A stretch of DNA of 64,000 nt from Ectopseudomonas alcaliphila. Lineage in GTDB: Bacteria; Pseudomonadota; Gammaproteobacteria; Pseudomonadales; Pseudomonadaceae. Positions 19,826-33,703 of the stretch are shown in pieces. A program made the translations under genes and the position numbers. Every line of letters starts with the position of its first letter. The first letter of the stretch is position 1. The notes under the pieces were generated by a model. The model ran no database searches, was not told where the DNA came from, and worked only from the letters and a program-made list of their open reading frames with translations. The stretch spans positions 1,550,001-1,614,000 of the forward strand of contig NZ_FNAE01000001.1 of assembly GCF_900101755.1 (NCBI RefSeq), given 5' to 3'.

Positions 19826-21631
19826 ATGTCCGAGACCCTGCTCAGCTCCCGCAACCTGGCGTTCGAACTCTATGAGGTGCTCGACGCCGAAGCCCTGACC
19901 CAGCGTCCGCGCTTCGCCGATCACAACCGCGAAACCTTCGATGCGGCTATCAGCACCGCGCGCGGTATCGCCGAGGAGCTGTTCGCCCCGCACAACCGCA
20001 AGAACGACGAGCACGAGCCGCAGTACGTCGATGGCGCCGCGGTGCTGATCCCGGAAGTCGAACCGGCCCTGCGTGCCTTCCACGAAGCCGGCTTTCTCAA
20101 CGCCACCCGCGATTTCGAGCATGGCGGCATGCAACTGCCCAACCTGCTGTCGCAGGCCTGCTTCGCCCACTTCCAGTCGGCCAACATCGCCACCAGCTCC
20201 TATTCGATGCTGACCATGGGCGTGGCCAACCTGATCGAGGCCTTCGGCAGTCAGGAGCAAAAAGACCGCTACCTGCAGCCGATCATCGATGGCCGCTTCT
20301 TCGGCACCATGGCGTTGACCGAGCCGCACGCCGGCTCTTCGCTCTCGGACATTCGCACCAAGGCCGAACCACACGCCGACGGCAGTTACCGCCTCAAGGG
20401 CAACAAGATCTTCATCTCCGGCGGCGACCAGCCGATTTCCGAGAACATCGTGCACATGGTGCTGGCCAAGCTGCCGGACGCACCGCCCGGGGTGAAGGGC
20501 ATCAGCCTGTTCCTGGTGCCCAAATTCCACGTCAATGACGACGGCAGCCTGGGCGCGCGCAACGACGTGACCCTGGCCGGCCTGTTCCACAAGATGGGCT
20601 GGCGCGGCACCACCTCCACTGCGCTCAATTTCGGCGACAACGGCGAGTGCGTCGGCTACCTGGTGGGCAAGCCGCATGCTGGCCTGTCCTATATGTTCCA
20701 GATGATGAACGAGGCGCGCATCGGCGTCGGCATGGGCGCGATCATGCTCGGCTACGCCGGCTACCTCTATTCGCTGGACTATGCGCGCAACCGCCCGCAG
20801 GGCCGCCAGCCGGACGGCAAGGACCCGAGCAGCCCGCAGATTTCCATCGTCGAGCACGCCGACGTACGCCGCATGCTGCTGACGCAGAAGGCCTACGTCG
20901 AAGGCGCCTTCGACCTCGGCCTGTATGCCGCACGGCTGTTCGACGATACCCACACACTGGAAACCGCCGAAGAGCGCACCCGCGCCCTGGAACTGCTCGA
21001 TCTGCTCACCCCCATCGTCAAATCCTGGCCGTCGGAGTTCTGCCTCAAGGCCAACGAGCTGGCCATCCAGATACTCGGCGGCCACGGCTACACCCGTGAA
21101 TACCCAGTGGAGCAGTACTACCGCGACAACCGCCTCAACCCGATTCACGAGGGTACCCACGGCATCCAGTCGCTCGACCTGCTCGGACGCAAGGTCTCGC
21201 AGAACGGCGGCGCCGCGCTCAAGCAACTGCTCAAGCTGATCAACGACTGCTGCCAGCGCGCCAGCGAGCACGAATCGCTCACTGCCCTGCGCCAGCCGCT
21301 GGAGCAATTGCTGGCTCGCCTGCAGGCGGTGACCCTGGCGCTACTGGGCGACCTGATGAGCGGCAAGATCAACCAGGCGCTGGCCAACTCGGCGCTGTAC
21401 CTGAAAGTATTCGGTCACATGGTGATCGGCTGGCGCTGGCTGGAGCAGGCGATTCGCGCCGAGCAGGGCCTGGCCCGCGCGGACAATGCCGACGAGCAGG
21501 CCTTCTACCGCGGCAAGCTGCAAGCCGCGCGCTACTTTCTGACCTGGGAAGTGCCAAGCTGCCATCACGACCTGGCCATTCTCGAAGCACGCGACGATAC
21601 CTGCCTGGGCATGCAGGACACCTGGTTCTGA
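19826..21631 (+). CDS. Acyl-CoA dehydrogenase (large form with extended C-terminus)
   Basis: 601 residues from the ATG at 19826, preceded by CTGGAGG. Family motifs include FGTMALTEPHAGSSLSDIRT and IFISGGDQ (middle domain) and GGHGYTREYPVEQYYRDNRL followed by HEGTHGIQSLDLLGRK, whose glutamate is the usual catalytic base. It oxidises acyl-CoA at the alpha-beta bond with FAD; chain-length preference cannot be read. The length beyond about 400 residues marks the large FadE-like group. Position matches the acyl-CoA dehydrogenase at the same place in P. aeruginosa. Confidence 0.92.
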   Translation: MSETLLSSRNLAFELYEVLDAEALTQRPRFADHNRETFDAAISTARGIAEELFAPHNRKNDEHEPQYVDGAAVLIPEVEPALRAFHEAGFLNATRDFEHGGMQLPNLLSQACFAHFQSANIATSSYSMLTMGVANLIEAFGSQEQKDRYLQPIIDGRFFGTMALTEPHAGSSLSDIRTKAEPHADGSYRLKGNKIFISGGDQPISENIVHMVLAKLPDAPPGVKGISLFLVPKFHVNDDGSLGARNDVTLAGLFHKMGWRGTTSTALNFGDNGECVGYLVGKPHAGLSYMFQMMNEARIGVGMGAIMLGYAGYLYSLDYARNRPQGRQPDGKDPSSPQISIVEHADVRRMLLTQKAYVEGAFDLGLYAARLFDDTHTLETAEERTRALELLDLLTPIVKSWPSEFCLKANELAIQILGGHGYTREYPVEQYYRDNRLNPIHEGTHGIQSLDLLGRKVSQNGGAALKQLLKLINDCCQRASEHESLTALRQPLEQLLARLQAVTLALLGDLMSGKINQALANSALYLKVFGHMVIGWRWLEQAIRAEQGLARADNADEQAFYRGKLQAARYFLTWEVPSCHHDLAILEARDDTCLGMQDTWF

Positions 21632-21702
21632 AGCTGAGCCAAAGGCCCCGGGCGACCCAGCGCGGGGCGCTTCGGGGCCATTTAGAAAAATGTAATAACC
21701 TT

Positions 21703-21734
21703 TTTGACAGCGGTAGGAAGGCTACGGTTAGAAT
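21703..21734 (+). promoter_or_regulatory. Weak sigma70 promoter candidate for the antiporter gene
   Basis: TTGACA at 21703-21708 is a perfect -35 box in an AT-rich stretch, but the best -10 (TAGAAT, 21729-21734) is 20 bp away, longer than optimal. It lies about 60 nt upstream of the TTG start at 21793. Confidence 0.35.
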
Positions 21735-21792
21735 CCCTGGCACGCGCCATGCATAGCGGCGCCCCACGTTTCCCAGCCAGGAGTACGCGCAG

Positions 21793-23538
21793 TTGGATGC
21801 CAGCGCCATCAATAATCTGTTCTTGATCGGCGCATTGCTGGTAGCGGTCAGTATTCTGGTCAGCGCGTTCGGGACGCGTTTTGGCATCCCCATTCTGGTG
21901 ATCTTCCTCGGCGTCGGCATGTTGGCCGGCACTGATGGCCCCGGCGGCATCGTCTTCGACAACTATCCCCTGGCCTACCTGGTCGGCAACCTGGCGCTGG
22001 CGGTGATCCTGCTCGACGGCGGTATGCGCACCCGGGTTTCCAGCTTCCGCGTGGCCTTGTGGCCCTCGCTCTCATTGGCGACGTTGGGGGTGGTGATAAC
22101 CGCGGGCCTGACCGGTCTGGCCGCCGCCTGGCTGTTCAACCTGACCCTGCTGGAAGGCCTGCTGATCGGCGCCATAGTCGGCTCCACCGATGCTGCTGCG
22201 GTGTTCTCCCTGCTCGGCGGACGCGGCCTCAACGAGCGGGTCAGCTCCACGCTGGAAATCGAGTCGGGTAGCAACGACCCGATGGCGGTGTTCCTCACCG
22301 TTTCCCTGATCGCCATGCTCGCGAGCGGCCAGACCGGCTTCAGCTGGGATCTGCCGATTCAACTGGTGCAGCAGTTCGGCCTGGGTGCCCTGCTGGGCCT
22401 GGGCGGGGGCTGGCTGCTGCTCAAGCTGGTCAATCGCATGGAACTGGCCGCGGGTCTCTACTCGCTACTGGTGGTCAGCGGCGGCCTGATCATCTTCGCC
22501 ATCACCACCGCCGTGGGCGGCAGCGGCATCCTGGCCATCTACCTGTGCGGGCTGTTGCTGGGCAACCGGCCGATCCGCTCGCGCCACGGCATTCTGCATA
22601 TGCTCGATGGCCTCACCTGGCTGGCGCAAATTGGCATGTTCCTGGTCCTCGGCCTGCTGATCACGCCGCACGAGCTGCTGCCCATCGCCCTGCCGGCCCT
22701 GGCCCTGGCGCTGTGGATGATCCTCTTCGCGCGACCGCTGTCGATCTTCCTCGGCCTGCTGCCGTTCCGTGCCTTCCATGACCGCGAGCGAATTTTCATC
22801 GCCTGGGTTGGCTTGCGCGGCGCCGTGCCGATCATCCTCGCGGTGTTCCCGCTGATGGCCGGCCTGCCCAATGCGCAGCTGTTCTTCAACGTGGCGTTCT
22901 TCATCGTGATCATCTCCCTGCTGCTGCAGGGCACCAGCCTGCCGCTGGCCGCCAAGCTGATGCGCGTCACCGTACCGCCAGAGCCCGTCCCCGTGTCACG
23001 CGCCGGCCTGGAAGTACACCCGACCAGCCAGTGGGAGCTGTTCGTCTATCGACTCGGCGCGGAAAAATGGTGCATCGGCGCGGCCCTGCGTGAGCTGAAA
23101 ATGCCCGAGGGCACCCGCATCGCCGCGCTGTTCCGTGGCCGTGACCTGCTTCACCCCTCCGGCAGTACCCGCCTGGAAGCAGGGGATCTGCTCTGCGTGA
23201 TCGGCCACGAGCACGACCTGCCGGCCCTTGGCAAGCTGTTCAGCCAGGCACCCAAGCGGGGTCAGGACCTGCGCTTCTTCGGTGATTTCGTGCTGGAAGG
23301 CGACGCCGAACTGAGCGCGGTTGCCTCGCTCTACGGCCTCAAACTGGATGAGGTGGAGGGCAATCAGCCGCTGGGCCGCTTCATCGCTCACGAAATCGGT
23401 GGCGAACCGGTAGTGGGTGACCAGGTGGAATGGCAGGGCCTGACCTGGACGGTCGCGGCCATGGAGGGGAACAAGGTGCGTAAAGTCGGCGTCAGATTCC
23501 CAGAAGGCACACGCCCTGGCCCCGGGCTGCACTTCTAG
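21793..23538 (+). CDS. nhaP2: K+/H+ antiporter NhaP2 (CvrA)
   Basis: 581 residues with TTG start at 21793, chosen because CAGGAG lies nine bases upstream and the first helix starts at once ([16 protein letters not shown]). The CPA1 membrane part spans about residues 5-390 and contains [15 protein letters not shown] with the conserved ND. A cytosolic TrkA-C-like domain (about 400-480) and a CorC/HlyC-type domain (about 490-575) follow, as in NhaP2. It exchanges K+ or Na+ for protons across the inner membrane. It is followed by mscK, another osmotic ion-balance gene. Confidence 0.9.
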   Translation: MDASAINNLFLIGALLVAVSILVSAFGTRFGIPILVIFLGVGMLAGTDGPGGIVFDNYPLAYLVGNLALAVILLDGGMRTRVSSFRVALWPSLSLATLGVVITAGLTGLAAAWLFNLTLLEGLLIGAIVGSTDAAAVFSLLGGRGLNERVSSTLEIESGSNDPMAVFLTVSLIAMLASGQTGFSWDLPIQLVQQFGLGALLGLGGGWLLLKLVNRMELAAGLYSLLVVSGGLIIFAITTAVGGSGILAIYLCGLLLGNRPIRSRHGILHMLDGLTWLAQIGMFLVLGLLITPHELLPIALPALALALWMILFARPLSIFLGLLPFRAFHDRERIFIAWVGLRGAVPIILAVFPLMAGLPNAQLFFNVAFFIVIISLLLQGTSLPLAAKLMRVTVPPEPVPVSRAGLEVHPTSQWELFVYRLGAEKWCIGAALRELKMPEGTRIAALFRGRDLLHPSGSTRLEAGDLLCVIGHEHDLPALGKLFSQAPKRGQDLRFFGDFVLEGDAELSAVASLYGLKLDEVEGNQPLGRFIAHEIGGEPVVGDQVEWQGLTWTVAAMEGNKVRKVGVRFPEGTRPGPGLHF

Positions 23539-23587
23539 CAAGCAGTTGAAAACTACCTGCCAGGACTCTGCTAGCATCAGCATCACG

Positions 23588-23608
23588 CGCGGGCCACAAG
23601 GGCCCGCG
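23588..23608 (+). terminator. Hairpin between nhaP2 and mscK
   Basis: The 8-bp GC-rich stem CGCGGGCC (23588-23595) / GGCCCGCG (23601-23608) with a 5-nt loop is followed by a T-rich but interrupted tract. Probable terminator of the antiporter gene. Confidence 0.5.
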
Positions 23609-23667
23609 TCTTCGTTGTGCCACAGGTATTCTCCATCGTTGCCGTTCACTCAGTAGATCAATCGACC

Positions 23668-28498
<4,831 letters not shown>

Positions 28499-28517
28499 AT
28501 ATGGCGTGCCCCTGGCC

Positions 28518-28601
28518 GTAGGGTGCGCCGCGCGCACCAACAGTCCGCGACCGCGCAGGATAGAACCCATCACCGCTGCCAGCGGGTTGCACCCGCCCTA
28601 C
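28518..28601. repeat. GTAGGGTG-type inverted repeat
   Basis: The left end GTAGGGTGCGCCGCGCGCACC and the right end GGGTTGCACCCGCCCTAC face each other across an 84-bp segment 19 nt downstream of selO. Similar GTAGGGTG palindromes occur at 42308-42362 and 59589-59664. The rest of the 377-nt gap to the next gene (28499-28875) holds a promoter candidate and no other gene that I can support. Confidence 0.65.
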
Positions 28602-28700
28602 TAAAACAATCAGCTCAGGTTGGTGGATAACGCGCCAGCCACCCAAGCTGGACGTCTTATCTATTAAATCGAAATGGCATATCAATCTGCCCAAACATTC

Positions 28701-28730
28701 TTAGACTATCTAAAAGAACCCCTCTATCTT
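28701..28730 (+). promoter_or_regulatory. Sigma70-like promoter candidate for the SLC13 permease gene
   Basis: TTAGAC (28701-28706) and TATCTT (28725-28730) are separated by 18 bp in an AT-richer stretch. It lies about 145 nt upstream of the ATG at 28876. Confidence 0.4.
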
Positions 28731-28875
28731 GGCGCCCTGCCAGGCCGCCCAGTGCGTGCCCGATACCTCACACGAGATTCGACGCAAAGAATCTGTCCCC
28801 GATCCTGCTGGCCGGGACCTGCTGCCCAAACAGCCAGGCCGCCTAGCCGATCAGAGGCCGGTTCTAAGGATTTTC

Positions 28876-30666
28876 ATGCTCTGGGACTCCCTGCCCCTGC
28901 TGTTTGTCGGCGCCCTGCTGGTCTGGGTGCTCTATGCCTTCGTTCGCGAAAAGTGGAGCCCGGACATCGTCGCCGCCATCGCCGTGGCCGCCTTGCTGGT
29001 CAGCCAGCTGCTGACGCCAGGCGAAGTGCTCAGCGTGCTGTCCAACTCGGCCCCCGTCACCATCGCCTGCATGTTCGTGTTGTCCGCCGCGCTGGAGCGC
29101 ACCGGCTGCATCGACGCCCTCGGTAACTGGCTGGGCAATCTGGTCGGCACCAGCCCGATTCGCGTACTCACCGGCCTCACCGTCACCGCACTGGTGGTAT
29201 CCGCCTGCCTGAACAACACGCCGGTAGTGGCTATCCTCACCCCGGTGGCGATCGCCCTGGCGCGCCGCGCCGGCACCCTGCCATCCAAACTGCTGATTCC
29301 GCTGTCCTACGCCACCATCCTCGGCGGCACCCTGACCATGATCGGCACATCGACCAACATCCTGGTCGACGGCGTAGCACGCAAGGCCGGCATGGAGCCC
29401 TTCGGCATTTTCGAGATCACCGGTGCGGGTCTGATCCTGGCCACGGTCGGCATGCTTTACTTGCTGACCATCGGCCGCCACCTGCTGCCAGAGCGCGAGA
29501 CCCTGTCGCGCCAGCTGCGCCCCGACCTGTCGCGCACCTTCATGACCGAACTGCTGGTGCCGCATGACTCGCCGATGATCGGCAAGACGCTGCACGACGC
29601 CAACCTCAACGGCGGCAGCGGCCTGCAGGTGCTCAAACTGTTCCGTGAAGAGCAGGAGCTGACCGCCCCCGGCGCCGACACCCTGCTGGCCAGCGGCGAC
29701 CGCCTGGTGCTGCACGGCCAGGTCAAGGATGTGGTGGAGCTGCGCGAGAGTGGCCACCTGAGCTTCAACCGTGGTGACGCCTTCGAGACCATCAGCAGCC
29801 ACGACGTGATCCTTGCCGAAGCCATAGTCGGGCGCAACTCACGCTACAGCCACCGGCCGATGCGCGATCTGGACCTCACCGCGCGCTACGGCATCGCCGT
29901 ACTCGCCGTGCATCGCCAGGACGAAAACGTGCAGGGCAACCTCGATGATTTCGAGCTGCAATTCGGCGACGTGATGCTGGTCGAGGGCACCCCTGCGCAG
30001 ATCAAACGCTTCGCCGACAACGGCGAGCTAATCAGCCTCAACGCCGTGCAGGAGCGCGCCTTCCGTCGCGACAAGGCGCCGATCGCCATTCTCTCGACCC
30101 TGGCCGTGATGCTGCTGGCCGCTTTCGGCGTGATGCCCATCGAGGGCCTGGCGATCATCGGCGCAGTCACCGTGCTGGCCACTCGCTGCCTGGACGTGGA
30201 GGACGCCTACAAGGCGGTGGACTGGAAGATCCTCAGCCTGATCTTCGGCATGCTGGCCATCAGCATCGCCATGGACAAGGTCGGCCTGGTCAAGCTGCTG
30301 GTGGAGAACCTCATGGGCTGGCTGCCCTGGGCCGGCCCACTGCTGATGCTGAGCCTGATCTATCTGCTGACCTCAGTGCTCACCGAAATGCTGTCGAACA
30401 ACGCCGTGGCGGTGCTGATCACGCCCATCGCCATCGGCCTGGCCCAGCACCTGGGCATCGACCCGCGCGCCTTCGTGGTCGCGGTGATGTTCGCCGCCAG
30501 CGCCAGCTTCGCCACGCCCATCGGCTACCAGACCAACACCTTCGTCTACAACGCCGGTGGCTACCGCTTCACCGACTTCATGAAGGTCGGCATTCCTCTC
30601 AACCTGCTGCTGTGGGGCGTGGCCACCCTGGTCATCCCCTGGTTCTTCCCACTGACGCCGGTCTGA
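28876..30666 (+). CDS. SLC13/DASS-family permease with two RCK_C (TrkA-C) domains
   Basis: 596 residues from the ATG at 28876, preceded by AAGGA. Membrane helices at 1-190 and 390-596 flank a soluble insert of about 200 residues containing two TrkA-C-type domains (MIGKTLHDANL and later HRPMRDLDLTARYGIAVLAVHR). The halves share the motifs LNNTPVVAILTPVAI and LSNNAVAVLITPIAI, the internal duplication of the ArsB/NhaD/SLC13 transporter fold. It probably moves an anion or dicarboxylate, with RCK_C ligand control; the substrate is not evident. Confidence 0.88.
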   Translation: MLWDSLPLLFVGALLVWVLYAFVREKWSPDIVAAIAVAALLVSQLLTPGEVLSVLSNSAPVTIACMFVLSAALERTGCIDALGNWLGNLVGTSPIRVLTGLTVTALVVSACLNNTPVVAILTPVAIALARRAGTLPSKLLIPLSYATILGGTLTMIGTSTNILVDGVARKAGMEPFGIFEITGAGLILATVGMLYLLTIGRHLLPERETLSRQLRPDLSRTFMTELLVPHDSPMIGKTLHDANLNGGSGLQVLKLFREEQELTAPGADTLLASGDRLVLHGQVKDVVELRESGHLSFNRGDAFETISSHDVILAEAIVGRNSRYSHRPMRDLDLTARYGIAVLAVHRQDENVQGNLDDFELQFGDVMLVEGTPAQIKRFADNGELISLNAVQERAFRRDKAPIAILSTLAVMLLAAFGVMPIEGLAIIGAVTVLATRCLDVEDAYKAVDWKILSLIFGMLAISIAMDKVGLVKLLVENLMGWLPWAGPLLMLSLIYLLTSVLTEMLSNNAVAVLITPIAIGLAQHLGIDPRAFVVAVMFAASASFATPIGYQTNTFVYNAGGYRFTDFMKVGIPLNLLLWGVATLVIPWFFPLTPV

Positions 30667-30724
30667 CTTGATATCCGCAGGCGATGGCTCCATCTAAAGC
30701 GCATGACCCACGGAGCCTCGCCCC

Positions 30725-31159
30725 ATGTCCGATCCCCTGCTGATCCCCTGCCCGCACTGCAACGGGCTCAACCGCATTCCCGCCGAGCGTCTGAGCGATG
30801 CCCCACGCTGCGGCCGCTGCAAGAGTGAAGTGCTGCCTGCTGCGCCCATCACGCTCACCCAAGCCAACTTCGCCAGCCAGTTGAAGGGCGACCTGCCGCT
30901 GCTGGTGGACGTCTGGGCCAGTTGGTGCGGTCCCTGCCAGGCCTTTGCACCGACCTTCCAGCAGGCCGCCGCACAACTGCAAGGCCGTTGCCGCCTCGGT
31001 AAACTCGATAGCGAAGCCAACCCCAACCTGGCCGGGCAACTCGGCATCCGCTCCATTCCCAGCCTGATCCTGTTCAAGGGCGGCGTCGAAGTCGCCCGCC
31101 AGAGCGGCGCCATGCCGCTGCCGCAACTGCAGGCCTGGTTACGTCAGCAGGGCATCTAG
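30725..31159 (+). CDS. trxC: Thioredoxin 2 (TrxC) with N-terminal zinc ribbon
   Basis: 144 residues. CPHC (C9, C12) and CGRC (C29, C32) form the TrxC zinc ribbon, and WASWCGPC places the redox pair at C68 and C71. It is a cytosolic disulfide reductase that often responds to oxidative stress. It starts 58 nt after the permease gene and is followed by an inverted-repeat element. Confidence 0.95.
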   Translation: MSDPLLIPCPHCNGLNRIPAERLSDAPRCGRCKSEVLPAAPITLTQANFASQLKGDLPLLVDVWASWCGPCQAFAPTFQQAAAQLQGRCRLGKLDSEANPNLAGQLGIRSIPSLILFKGGVEVARQSGAMPLPQLQAWLRQQGI

Positions 31160-31168
31160 AATGCACCT

Positions 31169-31229
31169 GTAGCCCGGATGCAATCCGGGGATAGCCGGCA
31201 CGCAATTTCCCGGATTGCATCCGGGCTAC
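31169..31229. repeat. GTAGCCCGG inverted-repeat element, copy 2 (perfect arms)
   Basis: The 21-bp arms 31169-31189 and 31209-31229 are perfect reverse complements, beginning GTAGCCCGGATGCAATCC, around a 19-nt centre. The 61-bp element lies 9 nt after trxC. It is the cleanest of the three copies in the window. Confidence 0.92.
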
Positions 31230-31338
31230 GTGTCTGGGGCTCTTGAGCGCTTCGGTCAGTCGCCACGGGCGCTGTGGTCAATTGCAGCGGGCCAACCACC
31301 CCGTAGTCTGGCAAAACGCCCTTTCAAGGAGTTTCGCC

Positions 31339-31782
31339 ATGTCGCTGCCCGTGGAAATCGCTCGCCAACTCACCGAAGAGCAGATCGCCTTCGTCAAACG
31401 CAGCGGCCTCAAGGCCGAGACGCTGGAGCCAGGCTTCGTACGCCTGCGCATGCCCCTGCAAGGCAACCAGAACCATATCGGCAGCATGTACGCGGGCGCC
31501 CTCTTCACCCTCGCGGAAATACCCGGTGGCGCGCTGTTTCTGACCAGCTTCGACGTCCAGCGCTTCTACCCCATCATCAAGGAAATGAACCTGCGCTTTC
31601 GCCGCCCGGCCACGGGAGACATACAGGTCGAGGCCCGTCTCTCGGCCGAGGAAATCACCCGCCTGGAAGAACAGGCGAGCCAGCAAGGCAAGGCCGAGTA
31701 TCTGCTGGAACTGCAACTGACCGACGGCAACGGAGAAGTGGTCGCAGAAAGTCGCGGTCACTACCAATTGCGTTTACGCTGA
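31339..31782 (+). CDS. Hotdog-fold thioesterase (YiiD_C/DUF4442-like)
   Basis: 147 residues from the ATG at 31339, preceded by AAGGAG. The sequence NHIGSMYAGALFTLAEIPGGALF resembles the central helix motif of PaaI/YiiD_C hotdog thioesterases, and MNLRFRRPATGDIQVEARL is the usual following strand pair. It probably hydrolyses an acyl-CoA or acyl-ACP; the substrate is unknown. It appears to be a single-gene unit. Confidence 0.75.
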   Translation: MSLPVEIARQLTEEQIAFVKRSGLKAETLEPGFVRLRMPLQGNQNHIGSMYAGALFTLAEIPGGALFLTSFDVQRFYPIIKEMNLRFRRPATGDIQVEARLSAEEITRLEEQASQQGKAEYLLELQLTDGNGEVVAESRGHYQLRLR

Positions 31783-31904
31783 ACCGCGCCGCGACCTGCA
31801 TTCGCAATCGGTAACAGTCTGCGACCTTGCCATAGGTCAAAAGAGCGGCTATCTGAACAGGCACAATAAAATTGCCGAAGGGTATCGGCAGGAGAGCCGT
31901 CACC

Positions 31905-32702
31905 ATGTTCAACCATATTCTTATTGCCCACGATCTGCGCGACACCGCTGACATGGCGCTGTGCCGTGCCACGCAGTTGGCTCAGCAGCACAACGCACGC
32001 CTGAGCATCCTGCATGTGCTCGACCCCAGCCAGAGCAGCGAACAGCACGAAAAAGCGCGCCAAGCGCTGGATCGCAGCCTGACCCAATATGCCCCACCTG
32101 GCACCGAACTGCGCATGCTCAGCGGCAAACCTTCGGAGGTCGTCCTGCAACAGGTTCAGGACAGTGGCTGCGACCTGCTGGTGCTGGGCGGGCACCACCA
32201 GCGCCATGACTTCTTCTCCGGCACCAGCCTCGATCGCATCGCCCGCCGCTGCACCGTGCCGCTGCTGCTGGTCGCACGCAACGACGTCCAGCCATATAAG
32301 CGGGCGCTGGCGGCCATCGACTTCTCCCTGTGCGCCTGCAGTGCCCTCGGCCAGGCCTATCGCCTGCTGCCCGGCGATGCCGAGCTACACGCCCTGCATG
32401 TATTCGAGCCGGACAAGGGCACGCCGCAAGAGGTCGAACTGCAGCTTCAGACCCAGCACGGCCTGATCGATCAGTTGCTGCAGGACGAGGCGCAAAGCCT
32501 GCCGCCTGGCGGTCCGAAGCTGAGCCACGAAGTGCTGCAGGGCGGTATCCTGCGCAGCCTGCAGGAGCAGATCAAGACGCGCCGTGGCGAACTGCTGGTT
32601 CTCGGTAGCCACGGCCGCAGCGCCTTCTCCCAAGCCCTGCTGGGCAGCCTGGCGCAGCACTTCCTGCACAAGGCGCCCTGCGACGTGTTCGTGGTGCGCT
32701 GA
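31905..32702 (+). CDS. Tandem-domain universal stress protein
   Basis: 265 residues from the ATG at 31905, preceded by AGGAGA. Two UspA folds: residues 1-140 (start FNHILIAHDLRDTADMAL, nucleotide-site remnant LVLGGHHQRHDFFSGTS) and 141-265 (KRALAAIDFSLCACSAL, then LVLGSHGRSAFSQALLGS). The second keeps the GxxG-x9-GS pattern of ATP-binding members; the first is altered. Cytosolic, probably stress-induced. Confidence 0.9.
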   Translation: MFNHILIAHDLRDTADMALCRATQLAQQHNARLSILHVLDPSQSSEQHEKARQALDRSLTQYAPPGTELRMLSGKPSEVVLQQVQDSGCDLLVLGGHHQRHDFFSGTSLDRIARRCTVPLLLVARNDVQPYKRALAAIDFSLCACSALGQAYRLLPGDAELHALHVFEPDKGTPQEVELQLQTQHGLIDQLLQDEAQSLPPGGPKLSHEVLQGGILRSLQEQIKTRRGELLVLGSHGRSAFSQALLGSLAQHFLHKAPCDVFVVR

Positions 32703-32708
32703 AACCAT

Positions 32709-32791
32709 CGCGAGGATCCTCGCGTTTGGATAGCCGCCCGGCGATCCACGCCCCATGCGTCTCCCCCAGGGCGGCCCACCGGCCGCCCTTT
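32709..32791 (+). terminator. Two hairpins downstream of the universal stress protein gene
   Basis: CGCGAG-GATC-CTCGCG (32709-32724) is followed by TTT, and AGGGCGGCC-CACC-GGCCGCCCT (32768-32789) by two further T residues. Either can end the stress-protein transcript. The rest of the 266-nt gap to the lipoprotein gene shows no gene. Confidence 0.55.
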
Positions 32792-32968
32792 GCAATACCG
32801 TAACAACTCCGTCTGCCGAACAGCGACCAGCAGGCCCGCAGCCGGCATCCAAACACCTACTCGATTGCGCTGCCACGGCTGCCAGCTGCATGGATGCCAA
32901 ATAGCCATCGTCCTTGTAGAATCGCCCCCGCCTAAATGGCCAAAACGATGCATTCAAGGAGTAGTTCT

Positions 32969-33610
32969 ATGAGTATGGAAAAGATGTTCAGAATGGCCGC
33001 CGTTACACTCCTGCTCGCGCTTTGCGTTGGCTGCGCAACGAGTCGTTCCGAGATCGATGTGAAGGTTCCGTCACTGGAGCTGGCCGCTAACCCCGAAGCC
33101 GGCAACGGCAAGAAGGTGTACATCAGCGCAGTCGATGAACGCGTTTTCGAAATCAAGCCTGACCAGGCCGACATCCCGTCGCTGAAGAATGCGGAAACGA
33201 CTGACCGCTCGATCACCGAGCGGGCCGTTGGTCGCAAGAGAAATGGCTACGGCAAAGCGCTTGGGGACGTTTTGCTGCCATCTGGCCGCACCGTTTCCGC
33301 CCTGGTCGAAGAGTCCGTGGCCTCTGCCTATCGGCAAGCCGGCTATGACGTGGTGACAGAGCCCAACGCCGCTGGCGCTACCGAGGTGAAGGTTCGCGTC
33401 AAGGAGTTCTGGTCATGGTTTTCGCCAGGCTTCTTCTACGTGACGGTCAACAACAAGTCGCGCCTGAACATCGAAGCTGCAGGCCAACCGAACATGGAGA
33501 TCGTCACGCTGAAAAGCGATGGCATGCAAGCCGTTACCGATAGCGACTGGAAAGCCATCACGGAAGCCGGTCTCAAGGAAATCGCTCAGGAAACCGCCAA
33601 CAAACTCTGA
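32969..33610 (+). CDS. Uncharacterised lipoprotein
   Basis: 213 residues from the ATG at 32969, preceded by AAGGAG. The lipobox LCVGC follows a hydrophobic stretch (modified cysteine near residue 25), so it is predicted to be a lipoprotein. The mature part, including a stretch like GKALGDVLLPSG and VEESVASAYRQAGYDVV, recalls YajG-type lipoproteins, a weak resemblance. Transcribed alone; a long-stem terminator follows, shared with the convergent parA gene. Confidence 0.78.
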   Translation: MSMEKMFRMAAVTLLLALCVGCATSRSEIDVKVPSLELAANPEAGNGKKVYISAVDERVFEIKPDQADIPSLKNAETTDRSITERAVGRKRNGYGKALGDVLLPSGRTVSALVEESVASAYRQAGYDVVTEPNAAGATEVKVRVKEFWSWFSPGFFYVTVNNKSRLNIEAAGQPNMEIVTLKSDGMQAVTDSDWKAITEAGLKEIAQETANKL

Positions 33611-33622
33611 AGCATCAAGCTG

Positions 33623-33661
33623 AAACAGGAACGCCCCGATAACATCGGGGCGTTCCTGTTT
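33623..33661. terminator. Bidirectional terminator with 18-bp perfect stem
   Basis: Bases 33623-33640 pair perfectly with 33644-33661 around the 3-nt loop AAC. A run of A leads in and T leads out on both strands, which suits termination of both the lipoprotein gene and the convergent parA-type gene. Confidence 0.88.
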
Positions 33662-33703
33662 GGCGGGCGCTGAAGGCTTTTACTCAAGCCGCCCTGGACG
33701 GCG